From the NCBI GenBank assembly GCA_013399305.1, contig VXAI01000137.1, positions 269,592 through 333,591 on the forward strand: 64,000 nt of DNA. The letters are read 5' to 3'. The position numbers were made by a program, and so were the translations under genes. Positions 47,040 to 59,200 of the stretch are shown here, piece by piece. The notes under the pieces were generated by a model. The model had not been told where the DNA came from. It made no database searches and saw only the letters and a list, made by a program, of their open reading frames with translations. The DNA comes from Rostratula benghalensis (taxonomy: Eukaryota > Chordata > Aves > Charadriiformes > Rostratulidae). Numbering within the stretch: the stretch's first letter is position 1; each line of letters opens with the position of its first letter.

Positions 47040-47882
47040 TGTAGAAAGGCTTTGCAGAGGGATCTGGACAGGCTGGATTGATGGGCCAAGGCCAATGGGA
47101 TGAGGTTAAAGAAGGCCAAGTGCTGGGTCCTGCATTTTGGTCACACCAATCCCATGTAGTGCTACAGGATTGGGGAAGAGTGGCTGGAGCTGCCTGGCAG
47201 AAAAGGACATGGGGGTGGTGGTCGACTGTCAGCTGAACATGAGCCAGTAGTGAGCCCAGGTAGCCAAGAAGGCCAACAGCACCCTGGCCTGTATCAGGAA
47301 CATTGCGGTGAGTAGGACTTGGGAGGTGATTGTTCCCCCCTAGTTAGCATGGGTGAGTCCCCACCTTGACTGCTGTGTCCAGTTTTGGGACCCTTACCAC
47401 AAAAAAAAAAAAGACATAGAGGTGTTGAAGCATGTCCAGGGAAGGACAATGAAGCTGGTGAGGGATCTGGAGAGTAAGTCTTATGAGGAGAGGCTGAAGG
47501 AACTTGTGTTGTTCAGCCTGGAGGAGGCTGACGGGAGACCTTATCTCTCTCTACAACTCCCTGAAAGGAGGTTGTAGAGAGTCTGGGTCTCTTCTCCCAA
47601 GTCACAGGCAATAGGAGAAGAAGAAATGGCTTCAAATTCACCAGGGGGGGTTCAGGTTGGATATTAGGAAGAATTTTTACACTGCAAGTGTTATTAAGTG
47701 TTAGAACCGGCTGCCTAAAGAAGTGGTTGAGGCACCATCCCTGGAGGTATTTAAAAGACATGTAGACATAGTGCATAAATACATTGTTTAGTGATGGTTT
47801 TCATGAGAGTTATGTTGATGGTTGGACTATATGATCTTAAAGGTCCCTTCCAACTTAGAGAATTATATGATTCTATGATTCT
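47040..47882 (+). mobile_element. CR1 LINE (CR1-E-like), 3' half
   Basis: Starts after the FADD region at GTAGAAAGGCTTTGCAGAGG and covers GGATCTGGACAGGCTGGATT, GCTGAACATGAGCCAGTAGT, CAAGAAGGCCAACAGCACCC, GAGGAGAGGCTGAAGGAACT, GGGTTCAGGTTGGATATTAGG and GAGGCACCATCCCTGGAGGT, ending TTATATGATTCTATGATTCT. It carries a 12-base A run at 47401-47412 at exactly the place where the 52 kb copy has 13 (reverse complement). The frame is broken. Same subfamily as the copies at 35958 and 52061. Confidence 0.95.
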
Positions 47883-49505
47883 TCTGGTAGTCAAACCATA
47901 GTATTGCTCAGAGTTATGCATCCTGGGTTCCAAGGCAGAGATAAGTCAAGGCGCATCTAGGAATACGTGGCTGGGAAGGTGTTGTGGTCCACCCACCAGT
48001 GAATAACCTTAGGGAGTATCTGGCATAAGGGTGGGGAAAGAAGATACCAGCATGCAATTGGGGTCCCAGTGTAAGCATGTGGAAAGCACTGGAAAAAGGT
48101 TGGAAATGTGCAGTGGAAGGACGAGAGATGGGTGATAAAGGAATGGGTTCTGATGTATCTCCATGCAAACTGATACAGAACTGGGCCCATCATGGACTGT
48201 GGGGTGACTGAGATGGGGAATCACCTGACTGATGGTTTTGTAACTGACCCTCTGGGCCAACAGTGCGCTATAGTTTTAAATGGCCAGTGAGAGGAGAAGG
48301 CACCTCTTCCTGGAATTGAATTCAACCCAAGGCTTTGGAGAGCTGGAGCATCCCATTAGGGTGGTCCTGTTGCACTTCACGTCTATATTTTCAGGGGCCA
48401 TCCTCTTACCATGCCAAGTCCTTTCTCTCCTATTGAGCTAAGTTTTTCTCAGCTGGTTTTACCAGCCAAACTAAATCATCTCCACCACCATCTAGGTGTA
48501 TTTCTGTATGGGAAACTGGTTTGTGGAAGGTGTTTGTACCTGAATTCAGGTCTTCTTACCCAGCCTCAACATTTGTCTCGGTTCCCAAACAATGCATGTG
48601 TTTTTCTTTGACTAGCCCCAAGGGATGCACAGGATATAGATAAAACTGCCACCCATGGGACTGGCAAACCAGGCTTTAGGCTTCCACAAAGAAACACCTC
48701 TTTGTTTCAAGCCAGGTCAGGGAGACTGCCCTTGACAAGTGGGGAGTTAAGGTGCCATATAAATACACGATTTTAAACCCTTTGGATTTGTGCAATGAAG
48801 CTGGCAAATAGCTGGAGGAGGCGTCTCTGGTTTCTCTGGTCAGCAAACAGGGCAGTTGTTATCTCCACAGATGGCCCCCGTGGCCCCCCACGCCTGATAT
48901 TTGTAATTACAAGCAGGGATTATGCAGGAAGGAGATGGAATCAACTATGAAACCCCCACAGACAGTAGGGGAGCTTAGGCACTGGCTGACTCCTCTCAGA
49001 TGGAGGCAGAGATAGTACCAAGATACGTAAGTAGGCTTGGGGTGCATATGTCAAACCTATGGGGATCCTGATAGAGGGATTAAAACTGAGGGGAGGGGGA
49101 AATATCTGATTAACATTTTTTTATGCATGCACAGAGCTAACATGGTGGGTGTGCTAATAAATACTGGTGTAGTAGCAAAGCTTTCTTAGTGCCCTCTGCC
49201 CTGGACACCCTTGCAGTGAAGCTAGACATAAATAGGATTTAACTCCTACACCTTAAATATAGCTAGGGTGGACCCTTTGGAGCACAGGATGGACAGGAGA
49301 AGTCCTTTAGCTGGGGCAGGAATGTTGCAGGAGGATGGAGGAGGGAAAACTCCCATTCTCATGTCTTTTGTCCCATTCATTGAAATGTTAAGATAAGAAG
49401 AACCCCTGGCACCCTGAGTGGGATATTTGGTGACAAGGGGTGTCTATGTGAGTGATCTGTTCTCCAGAAGTTCTAGGAGCCCTGACATTTCTCTGTTAAA
49501 GGACT
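47883..49505. other. Unique noncoding DNA, no gene seen
   Basis: No repeat or gene is recognised. Overlapping minus-strand frames at 47914-48260 have no motifs. Confidence 0.5.
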
Positions 49506-49664
49506 ACAGAATCACAGTCACAGAATTGTAAGGGTTGGAAGGGACCTTTGGAGATCATCTAGTACAACCCCCAGGCCAAAGCAGGGTGGCCCAGAGCAGG
49601 CTGGACAGAAACATATCCACTTTGAATATCTCTGGAGAAGGAGACTCCACAACCTCTCTGGGCA
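49506..49664 (-). mobile_element. CR1 LINE (CR1-F-like), 3' fragment
   Basis: AGAATCACAGTCACAGAATT, AAGGGTTGGAAGGGACCTTT, GCAGGGTGGCCCAGAGCAGG and GAGACTCCACAACCTCTCTG in reversed CR1 order. About 160 bases, well preserved. Related to the copy at 9824. Confidence 0.94.
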
Positions 49665-52060
49665 AATGCTGTGGCGCTTGGGAATTCTGGGCACTGAGCA
49701 CATGAAGCGTCTGGGGAGGCAGGATGAGGAAGACATCAGGGCTGGGAGCTGTGCAGAGACATTGGGGTGGAAAAGATGCAGGGACCTTGTGGAGAAGCAG
49801 CCTACAATCCCCCCATGCCCTTGTGAAGGTGGGATGGCAGAGTCAGCAAAGAATCTTTCCGGAGACCAATGCCACCCGCCAGCTTCCAGCTTTGGGACAA
49901 ATGATCTCCTTCATCCCTTTGAGGAGCGCAGTAGGGATGTCATTCCTTGCTTATACCTTGGATGGTTAAACAAGGACAAATCCCTAGAGTATCTGTAAGC
50001 TGTTCCTGAGAATAGCCAGGAGTTCTTGAACTACCTCAGGGTTAGCAATGCTGGTAGGAAAAGGGACATCCAAACATTTTCACAGGATGGTTGGTGAGAT
50101 TATTATGGTCACCTGAAAGAACAGGATGTTGTGGGATAAGGCACTGCACAAACACAGAACAGGAAGATGCTCTCTTGTCTTCAGGCAAGAAGACAAGAAG
50201 ACAATCCCTTAGGATGAAGATACCTGGGGAGCTGCAGTTTTGTCAGGGGATAAATTCAGCAACTTGTTTGTGATCAACCCATGGTGGGGAGCATGTAATG
50301 CCCCTTGTTGGGCTCCATCACACCTCACAGCCTTGCCCTACAGACAGCAGCAAATTCTTTTTTCCCTTCTTTCTCTCTGTTCCCTGTGCAGAGTATTTAA
50401 AATTCCTGCATGACTGGCAATCAAAACAGACAGAAAATATAGGTGATGACTGACTGTCAGCTACATTTTTTTTTTAACAGAGAGGAGAAAATGTTTGGGT
50501 CCAAACTGTGTTTGCAGTTTCCTGCATTGTCTCTTTTTATGAAAGCATCCAAACAAGAAAACAGGAGCTGATGATTCAATAATGTGCAGCGCTGGGAGAC
50601 AATGGGGGGAAGAAAAACAACAAAGCGAAGAGGGTTTTAATAACTGTTCATTGAGGCTGTAATTAAATCTTGGTTTCTGTTTGGAAAACAAGAATCTCAT
50701 TTTGTGCATGCACCCCGTCTCCCCACCGCATCTTCACCCATGTTTTCTTGTGGGCAATTACCGAGCATGCTGTGAGCTGATTAATAAATACAGGCACTCT
50801 CTCCTGAAAGTGAAGAGGAAGGAGGAGAAGAGAAGATGAGGTGCTTATTGCCAAATCTGACACCAGCCCTGAGCAGGTGGGAAGCAGGAACCTACAAACA
50901 AGTTGTGGAGCCCGACTGGTGCTTTTTTGGTGCTTGATAGAGATGAGGAAAGGGTATAGGGAGGGCAGGAGTTTGGGACTGCCCACCCAGTCCCAGTGAT
51001 TGCCAACCAGGATGATTTAGTTTGGAGGAGGGATTCAGTCCCTGTGGAAAGGCAAAAGGTTGCTAAGCACCAGCATGGGAATTGTGGCACCAAATGTATT
51101 GCAGTTCAGATAATTTCCATGTGGGCTAAAAAATCTTTTCATACCCATGGCTATGTGTATAGAGAAATATAAAAGGGCCAATAGTACAGTTATTGGTGTC
51201 CACGTACTTCCATATTCTCTTCTCCATCATGTGGCCTAGTGGGCTCAAGTAGAATATGTGTTAGCTCCTCAACCCTGCTAGGGCATTCCTGTGGCAATGC
51301 TGGTGGCATTGGCCAAAACTCTGCCAAGGACTGTGCCAGCGGCGGTGTTCCTGGCCCTGGTTCATGTGCTTTTACAGGCTTAGATTCAAAGGTGGACACT
51401 CTTCTATGGGGATGAAGAGAAGCACAGCCTCCTGCTTACAGGGAGAACCATGTCAACAGTGGGCTAACACATAGCTGTAGCTGGACAATGGAAGACAGAA
51501 ACATGCATGTACCCTCAAGGTCACTGTCCATCTTAGAAAGGAGAATATAAGACTTCACTTGGAGTTGCTGTTTTCCTCCACCTGCTCTCCCAGCCTGACA
51601 AAATTCAAGGAATGACTGAGGGAAAGCCCTACCTGAGCTGAGCCAGCTTTCTGTGGGATTAAACCAGTATTTCTCCTTCTCACGATCTTCTTGCAGGGCT
51701 CACTGCCTAATTTCTTCCTGCTCATTAGAAAGCACAGCAGTAACACTGCTGTGGTCACTGCCTCAGAACCCATCACCTCCTTGTGTTAGTTCTCCTTGCT
51801 AATTGCCAGGAGCTGAGTGGAAGCACTGCTCTTGGTCTCTGGCAGAGTTTGCACAGGCAGAAGGACTGCATTTGACCTTCATTTATATTCCAGAGGCACC
51901 ACTCACTTAGCAGTATCTCCTGCCATCAATAAACCAAAGCAAACAGAGATAAGCCAGATAAAGCCAAAGTAGGCCACTTCTGCAGCACAATGACATCCAG
52001 CTCAGTTATTCCTTACGCAGCCCTAAGAGTTAACTCTCTCTCCCATCACGGCATTTCTTT
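49665..52060. other. Unique noncoding DNA with a conserved-looking block
   Basis: No gene is recognised. A short triple repeat of CAAGAAGA lies near 50184-50204. The block 50395-50800 is AT-rich and repeat-free, with strings such as GGCAATTACCGAGCATGCTG and GAGCTGATTAATAAATAC, and looks like a conserved noncoding element (inference). Confidence 0.45.
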
Positions 52061-53263
52061 TCACGGAATCATAGACTTGTCAAGGTTGGAAGGGACCTTT
52101 AAGATCATCTAGTCCCACCATCAATCTAACTCTGATAAAAAAACCCAAAAAACAAAAAACAAAAAAAACCCCAGCCAAACAAAAAACCAAACAAATATCA
52201 CTAAACTATGTCTCTAAGTACTATATCAACCTGTCTTTTGATACCTCCAGGGTTGGTGCCTCTACCACTTCCCTGGGCAGCCCATTCCAATACTTGATAA
52301 ACCCTTCTGTGTAAAAATTTTTCCTGATATCCAATCTCAACCTTCCCTAGTGCAACTTGAGGCCATTTCCTCTTGCATGTGACTTGGGAGAAGTGACCAA
52401 CCCTCCACTCCCTACACCCTCCTTTCAAGGAGTTGTAGTGAGGGATAAGATCTCTCCTCAGCCTCCCCTTCTCCAGGCTGAACAACACCAGCTCACTCAG
52501 CCTCTCCTCATAAGGCTTACTCTCCAGACCCCTCACCAGCTTTGTTGTCCTTCTCTGGACACATTCCAGCACCTCTATGTCTTTTTTTTTTTTTGGTGGT
52601 AAGGGGCCCAAAACTAGACACAGTAGTCAAGGTGGGGCTTCAGTCATGCTGATTAGAGGGGGAAAATCACCTCCTGAGTCCTACTCACTATGCTGTTCCT
52701 GGTACAGGCACAGGATGCTGTTGTTCTTCTTGGCCACCTGGCCACATCGCTGGCTCATGTTCAGCTGACAGATGACTACTACCCCCATGTCCTTTTCTGC
52801 CAGGCAGTTCTCCAGCCACTCTTCCCCAAGCCTGTAGCGCTACAGGACATTGTTATGACCCAACTGCCGGACCTGGCACTTGGCCGTGTTTAACCCCATC
52901 CCATTGGCCTTGCCCCATCAATCCAGCCTGTCCAGATCTCACTGCAAAGCCTTTCTACCCTCAGGGAGGTTGACACTCCTACCTAGTTTAGTGTCATCTG
53001 CAAACTTTCTGATGGTGCACTTGATCTCCTCATCCAGATCATTGATAAAGATGTTAAAGAGAACCAGCCCCAGTAGTGAGCCTCGGGGGATGCCACTCAT
53101 GACACAAATTGGATTTAACTCCATTCACCACCACTCTCTAAGCCTGGCACTCCAGCCACTTTTTAATGTAGTTTAGAGTACTCCCATCCAAGCCATGGGC
53201 AGCCAGTTTCTCCAGGAGGATACTGTGGGAGACTGTATCAAAGGCCTTGCTAAAGTCTAGGTA
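52061..53263 (-). mobile_element. CR1 LINE with reverse-transcriptase remnant
   Basis: The longest CR1 in the window. Read on the minus strand it begins near 53263 with YLDFSKAFDTVSHS (motif A, minus 53263-53222), has motif B ([20 protein letters not shown], about 53097-53038) and motif C FADDTK (about 53003-52986), then the C-terminal pol blocks, a 13-base A run (T on plus, 52582-52594), an A/C-rich variable tract at 52136-52199 and the terminus at 52061-52100 (GGAATCATAGACTTGTCAAG on the plus strand). Motifs B and C are in one open frame of 61 codons, but motif A is separated from it by a break, so no functional pol is encoded. Nearly all plus-strand frames here are shadows. Confidence 0.96.
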
Positions 53264-53310
53264 TCCCTCTGCAAAGCCTTTCTGCCTTCAAGGAGCTTAA
53301 CATTCCCACC
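53264..53310 (-). mobile_element. Second small CR1 pol fragment
   Basis: CCCTCTGCAAAGCCTTTCTG and CAAGGAGCTTAACATTCCCACC repeat, with several changes, the internal segment found at 52942-52983 in the adjoining element (CACTGCAAAGCCTTTCTACC, GGGAGGTTGACACTCCTACC). It directly follows the 5' end of the large copy in the same orientation. Confidence 0.7.
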
Positions 53311-56300
53311 TTTTCCTCTTCCTGCTTTTTATTTAAAGTTGCTAGGGAGCCAGGGCAAGATGAATAAACAGATTTTAAAGTCTCCTCACAGCTCTACCGT
53401 ACACCAAACTGAGGGCATCTGGAGATTCTTGTGCTGCTGCATAGTGGATGGGTAGTTGGAGGATTTCGTGTCATTCACAGATTTTCTAAACTCTATGTTG
53501 TTTTTCCACCAATTAAAGTCTTGGAATGGTGCTTCATGCTGATGGCTGTGGGAAGCTGGCTCTGCTCCTCTGAAGAACCCTTGTTCTTTATGTGTATGTC
53601 CCATATTTCCTGCTGTGTCTCTGGAAAAAACATCACCACTACAAATTCATCCCTTAGTATTTGCTCATCTTCAAGCCTTGATGTTGACTTAAAGCCACAA
53701 TTTTCCTCTGGTAGTGAGGTAAGATTTCTTTCCCAGTAGCTTATTATGATTAATTTATTAATCAAGAATTCTAAGAGGTGTTTAGTGTCCCATAAAATGT
53801 CATTCGTGTATGAGGGGGCAATGGCTTCCTGTTAATGTCAACTTTGGGCTGGCAGCATGTGGGTGAAATGCTTAGTGACCTAGTCACAGTCACCTGAGCC
53901 ATCCAGGCACTGAGGTTATGTGTGAGTTTATTATACAAAAATATCAGTGCTCTTGATTGGTTGATAGGTGCTGTTATGAAAGCATAAGAACCTCTGGAGA
54001 TGCTTCTAAAGCCTTCTAGCACTGCAAAGAAACATAAGCATTAGCTCAGTCTTGGATAATCTCCAGAAAACAAGACAAGTAGGGATGATCCAGTGCTCTT
54101 TTCCAGAGATTTCTGTAACCGCTGTCTTTATTAGCATGAATGCTTGTGGGAAATGCGTTTTAAATCTTCTTATTTAAGTATTCATTCTTACAAAAAGAGG
54201 TCTTAAAAGTGACCCCCATCCATCCAAGAAAACAGAAATGACACTACAGAAGTTATGCATTTGGTATATTACCATATTACCAGCTTGAATGGCAAATAAT
54301 CTTTTCATTGTGCCACCTCCACAGCAGGAAAGAAATTAATTGCAAAATAAAATTATAAAATAAATATAGTTCAGAAAACAACAGGTTCCTGCCAATTATT
54401 CCACAAGAGGGAAATAATGGCAGCATCCAGTAAATAAATTGTTCTGGAGTGAACAACCCACTGAGCTCCAAATGCTCAAGCAAGAAAGAAGCCACCAAGC
54501 ACCCAGATCCTTGACACCTTCAAGCATGTGACTTTCAGGGATCATCATTAGCACGGGTACCAAATTTACTTGTATTAACCAAAACATTCATCTTGTCCTA
54601 CGAGACTATCTGAAGAGCCTAACTGCTCCTAAAAGCTTTTCTCCTGCCTCTTCCAAGCAGTTGTCCCTTTGGTGCTTGAAGCAGAGGGGGACACAGTACC
54701 GACCTGATGAGATGGCTATAAGTCCTTATTAAGGCTCTGAAACACCTGAGCAGATCTTGAGATGCTCCTTCTATTCAGATAACCTTGGTTTATGGTCCTT
54801 TGAAGTACTGTCATCCTTTGTGCCCCCTCCTCTGAGATAGCACCTCGTGCTGCTTATGCAGAAATCACTCTTTTTCCAGCTTCTTCCCCTCTAAATCTCT
54901 GTATATCCCCTTCCAGGATGATCAAAATATTCACTGTGGCTGTCATTACCTCTACCAAGTCACATTACTGATCAATTAGATGGAGAGGTGCTGAGCATTT
55001 GCAGCCTGTCCCTACCATGTATTAGACGGAAAAAAGAGTTTATTTTCTCAGCACTTGCTCCAATCCCAGAGATGTCGTTTGCAATGCTCTGCAAATTGAT
55101 GCCCTAAATTATATCTTATTCACCATATTGAATTTATATTCCAGGTGGGGCCAACAGCCTGCCTATGTTTCATTTGGGGATGGGTTGGTGTTGGTGCATG
55201 GAGCCTACCAGGCCTCAGGAGACAGCCATCCTTGCTGCTTCCTTCAGAAACAGTGCACAAGTAATTAATTGTAAGAATTTATTTTTTTTTTTTCAAACCA
55301 ACCTATGAGTCATTTCTTTTCTTCCTTACTTTTTTGTTTTCTTTTAATTCTTTGGGGGAAGAAAGGGTGGAGGAGAGGATTGGCTACTTAGCTCACTCAC
55401 CCAGCTCACATCACCTGAAGGAATTGCATCAGTATAAGTTGCGGGGAGGAAAAGAAAAGGTTCTTTGAGATGGGGTGAGCTTGATATAGAAAGCCCTAAG
55501 GCTGCTGCCTAAGAGGATGCCCTATTTGTGGAGGGTCGGTCATTGCAGCACAGGGGATGAACAAACAGTGGCCATCGGTGCCACGGCAGGGGCAACCAAC
55601 CCATGGAGGGCACTGAGCCTTTTCCTCTCTCTTCCAGCTGCTGCAGACCCTGTGAGCAGTTCCTGCTGCATGTGAGCTGAATGCCAAATGCCTGGGGCCA
55701 CGGAGCAGGTGGGAGCCTGCACAGCCCCAGCGACAAAGCTGAGGCATCCCGCAAACCCAATTACAAAGCGCTTTCCCCAGCTGCAGTTTTAAATCTTCTG
55801 CTCGACACCACCATACATCCCCGTAGATGAGATGGGTGGGGGTGAGGAAGGGATGTTAGGGGTCATTACCCACCATCAAAAGTGTTTCAAAAGCAGAAAA
55901 GGATCAGAAAGATTCTTGCCTCAGAGGGGTAGCATGGGATTTTCTCCCCCATCTTCAAGCATATGTGGTGACTGGCACTCCCCACAGGTGAATGCCTACA
56001 GGATTGGATTGCTCTCAGCATGGATGAACTTTCTATACTGGCCTGTTACCCCTAGAGGAGCCATCTTTGTTTCTGCATCAGTTGTATTTCTTCTATCACT
56101 GCTTATCTTCCCATTGCATTTGACTCTCCCAACAGCTCATCCAGTATTTGTGGGAATTTGTGAAAACCAAGACATCTTCCTCTTTGTGTGTAACATCCCT
56201 CCTCTACCCAGCTGAGATCCTGGGCCAGTAGAAATACTAGGAATGTGTGTCTGTAGCCAAAGGCACAGGAGGAAGAAAATGCAACTGGCTTTGCATCCCA

Positions 56301-56734
56301 TTCACTCTGCTTCCTTGGCTTCGTGGCTAGGCAACCACCTGCACAGGAATTAATCAAATGACCTTCTGTCCAAAGCCTCTGTTGAAGCACCAGACCTGTT
56401 TACTTGTGGAGGTCAAGTGACTTGTGTAGGGAGCCGAGACGTGAATCCTCCCTCGTTTTTGTGTGCCAAGTCCTATCCGTCTGCTCAAATCTCTTCCACC
56501 AGCCCTTCACCCAGACCTGCTGCTCCCACCCTGTTTGCCATTATTAAACACCCCAGGAGGCAGCAGGGAACCTTGTCGTGCCCCATCCCCGATTTGGTGT
56601 CATTTCATCCCTGCATCTCGTTCATCTGTTCCCGTTCTCACTGACTTGGTTTGGAAATCATGCTTTGTGGACAGCATGCAGCACGGCACGTGCCTGGTCT
56701 GGCAATAAAGCCTTCTCCAGAAGCTCTCCCATTT
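53311..56734. other. Unique noncoding DNA, no gene seen
   Basis: No gene or transposon is recognised. A T14 run lies around 55279-55292. AT-rich DNA dominates 53700-55150. Overlapping frames of up to 127 codons at 55496-56390 lack motifs; the hydrophobic plus frame at 55832-56215 is most simply chance. A very weak MIR-like patch (GTCAAGTGACTTGTGTAGGG) lies near 56410. Confidence 0.5.
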
Positions 56735-56870
56735 TCCCTGTATGTTAATATGACCCTAATGGCCTCATTAGTTTTAATTTGTTTGGCCACCAGATTTAGA
56801 TGAGTATTCCAGTGATAGCGTGAGACCTGGAGAGAGTAAACAGTAACTAATTAGTGCAGTTAAAGTCACT
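56735..56870. other. Candidate conserved noncoding block
   Basis: AT-rich, repeat-free sequence with homeodomain-type cores: TTAATATGACCCTAATGG, CATTAGTTTTAATTTG and the perfect palindrome CTAATTAG at 56847-56854. Function is inferred from texture only. Confidence 0.3.
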
Positions 56871-59164
56871 GCCTAGGGTGGCTATTAGGAGGAGGACGTT
56901 GCTGGAAGGCAGATTCTCATGCACCTGGACACTGCTGACCACAACCACTGCTTCACAGTTTTTGTCCTGAAGAGGCTCGGAGCTGGTAAACAGCATCTGC
57001 AGTCTGACCTGAAGGCAGGTCAAAGAAACTCCCCAGAAATCCCTGGTATGGGGACAACACCTCGACTGGCAGGATAAGTACAGAAACATAGGGATCAAAC
57101 CAAGGGGTGCTGACAGAGGTGAAACATCTCACTGCCCAATGTCACCAGGATTCAGACAAGTCAGTTTAATGGGCAGCTGCCTATACAAGCTGCTAGACAA
57201 CTTCCTCCTCCATGTCAGCACAAACAGGGAGAATTTGCACCTTCAGATGCAAATGTAGGTGAGGATGAAGGAGTCCCAGGAAGATGGGGTGGTGGGCAAT
57301 GCATATTTTTAATATGAGAAGATATTCCCAGAGGAAAAATAGCTTCACATGCTTCCTTCTTTGCATACCTCTGCTCTGTCACAGTCCCCGGGGTACTTCA
57401 CTTGGAGTCCTCTGACAGAAGTGGGAAAAATAGACAGAGCAGATGTATTGCAGGTCTTCCTGGACTAAAGAAAGGGGAGGTCTCTCAGAAATACTGACAG
57501 TCTGTCTTGGATTGTGTTCTTGTGATAGAGAAAGCAAATATCCTTCACTTGTTCCTGCCCTCTGGGTAGCAGCTTACTCATGAGCGGGTAAAAACTTTGC
57601 AGTTCTCAGCTGGATAGTATCTTCCATCCTGCCCAAAACAGAGTTTCTGGTTCAGATCATGTCTTTGACCATGTTAATTCCAGACTCTCCTTTAATCTGA
57701 ACCCTCCTTTCCTTCCGAATTTACTCTGCCATTTCACATTCATGTCCTTCTATCTGCCTGACACTAGAGAGGCAAAATAAAATAGAAGAATAACACAGCT
57801 GCAAGATGGCTGATTTAACTATTAATTCATTACACCTGAGAAAGATTCAGTCAACAGCATTGTGTTGCTTTCATTGAAGGCTGCCTTGAAACTTGAGCCA
57901 AGTTTTGGGACAATAAAACTCAAGCCCTTTTTCATATCCTGCTGTGTAAATATATATATGTATTTTTTTATTATTTTTTTTTAAATGTTTGAGTGACTCC
58001 TATAAGAACTGCAGTGATTATAAAAACCAAGTGTACATGAAACTTCCTTCCTCATGTTATCAGTTCCCAAAATACTGCAATTGCTGCAAGCCTTAACTGT
58101 ATCGCAAAACATCATCTCACCTTTGGCCCTACTCCTATGCTCCTATTCACTGATTTCATCTGATGTTAAATGCTGTTTTGCTTTTGCAAACGGAGAGCAA
58201 ACCCCTGTGAGGCACTTCAGGGAAATTCCTTTCCTCTCCAGGAAGCAACGGCCATGAGTGCCAGGTGAGAAGCACCACGCTCCTCTGTGCCCATGTGTGC
58301 ATGTTTCCTGCATCATCTTATTCATGGCTGGTTGCAAGAGCAATAAGTGATGTATATTTAGCAGTGAAGAGTGCTCGTTTGACAAGGGCATCTCTGAGCA
58401 GAAGCAAGAAGGGGTTGAATGCTACCAATTAGAGGTTTGCCTTCACATTGTTCAAGGAGAGGGGGGCAAAAATAGACTTTGTGCTGTTCTTCACACAAAC
58501 TCATCCTTGTGACAAAGCCACTTGGGAAGTGGAAGTGCAGGAGTGTGACAGACAGAGAACAGAGGAGAACTGAATGGCTGTGGGTCTTCAACTGTAAGAA
58601 CAACCAAGTATGGACTCAGCTGAGCTCAGATTCTCCCTATGGTTTTACACTGGGGAAGTCTGAGGTAGCGGTTAATTGATGGCATAATGAAACCTGGAAT
58701 CACTCCCAGAACCAAATCCCACCATCCTGCTTGCATCCCAGATCCTGCTGTAGTTTACTCTCCCTTTAAATTCATTTGTATCTAACCAGGAGTGCTAACC
58801 ACAAGGTGGGAGAATATAATCTTCTCTATTAAATAAGTACAGGTCAGAGCCCCTTTTGCATACTCAGGCCCAGTAGAGCTATGGACTAGCATGCATTTAG
58901 ACATGGATGCCACCTCAGCTCTTGTAATACATGAACAGTGCACACATGATTGTGCAAGAATTTGTGCAGGTCCAAGGTCTTCATCTTGTGTTCTGGATGT
59001 ATTAGGAGTGAGCATGGTGGGCAGCTCTCAGACCAGTTCAGCAGGATGTATGTTGGCTATTTCTGGAAAGACCAGTAGAGGCACACTGTGGTGTCCTGTT
59101 CTCTGCACCATCTGGACTGGGGACCTGACTAGAGCATGTGGAAGTTTGCTTCCAACACTTGAGT
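56871..59164. other. Unique noncoding DNA, no gene seen
   Basis: No gene or transposon is recognised. The only marked simple sequence is the A/T tract at 57948-57983. Confidence 0.5.
57948..57983. repeat. A/T-only low-complexity tract
   Basis: AAATATATATATG followed by T-rich TATTTTTTTATTATTTTTTT, 35 bases of A and T except for one G. Confidence 0.88.
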
Positions 59165-59200
59165 CCCCTCACACACCTGAAGCCCCTCACACACCTGAAG
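59165..59200. repeat. Tandem duplication, 2 x 18 bp
   Basis: CCCCTCACACACCTGAAG occurs twice, head to tail, without mismatch. The period is a multiple of three and the plus frame remains open through it (PHTPEA repeated), but no gene is otherwise indicated. Confidence 0.95.

Noticed and set aside
55832..56215. Plus frame with a long hydrophobic stretch that could be a membrane protein
   Set aside because: T-rich sequence yields hydrophobic codons by composition. There is no start context, homology or splice structure.
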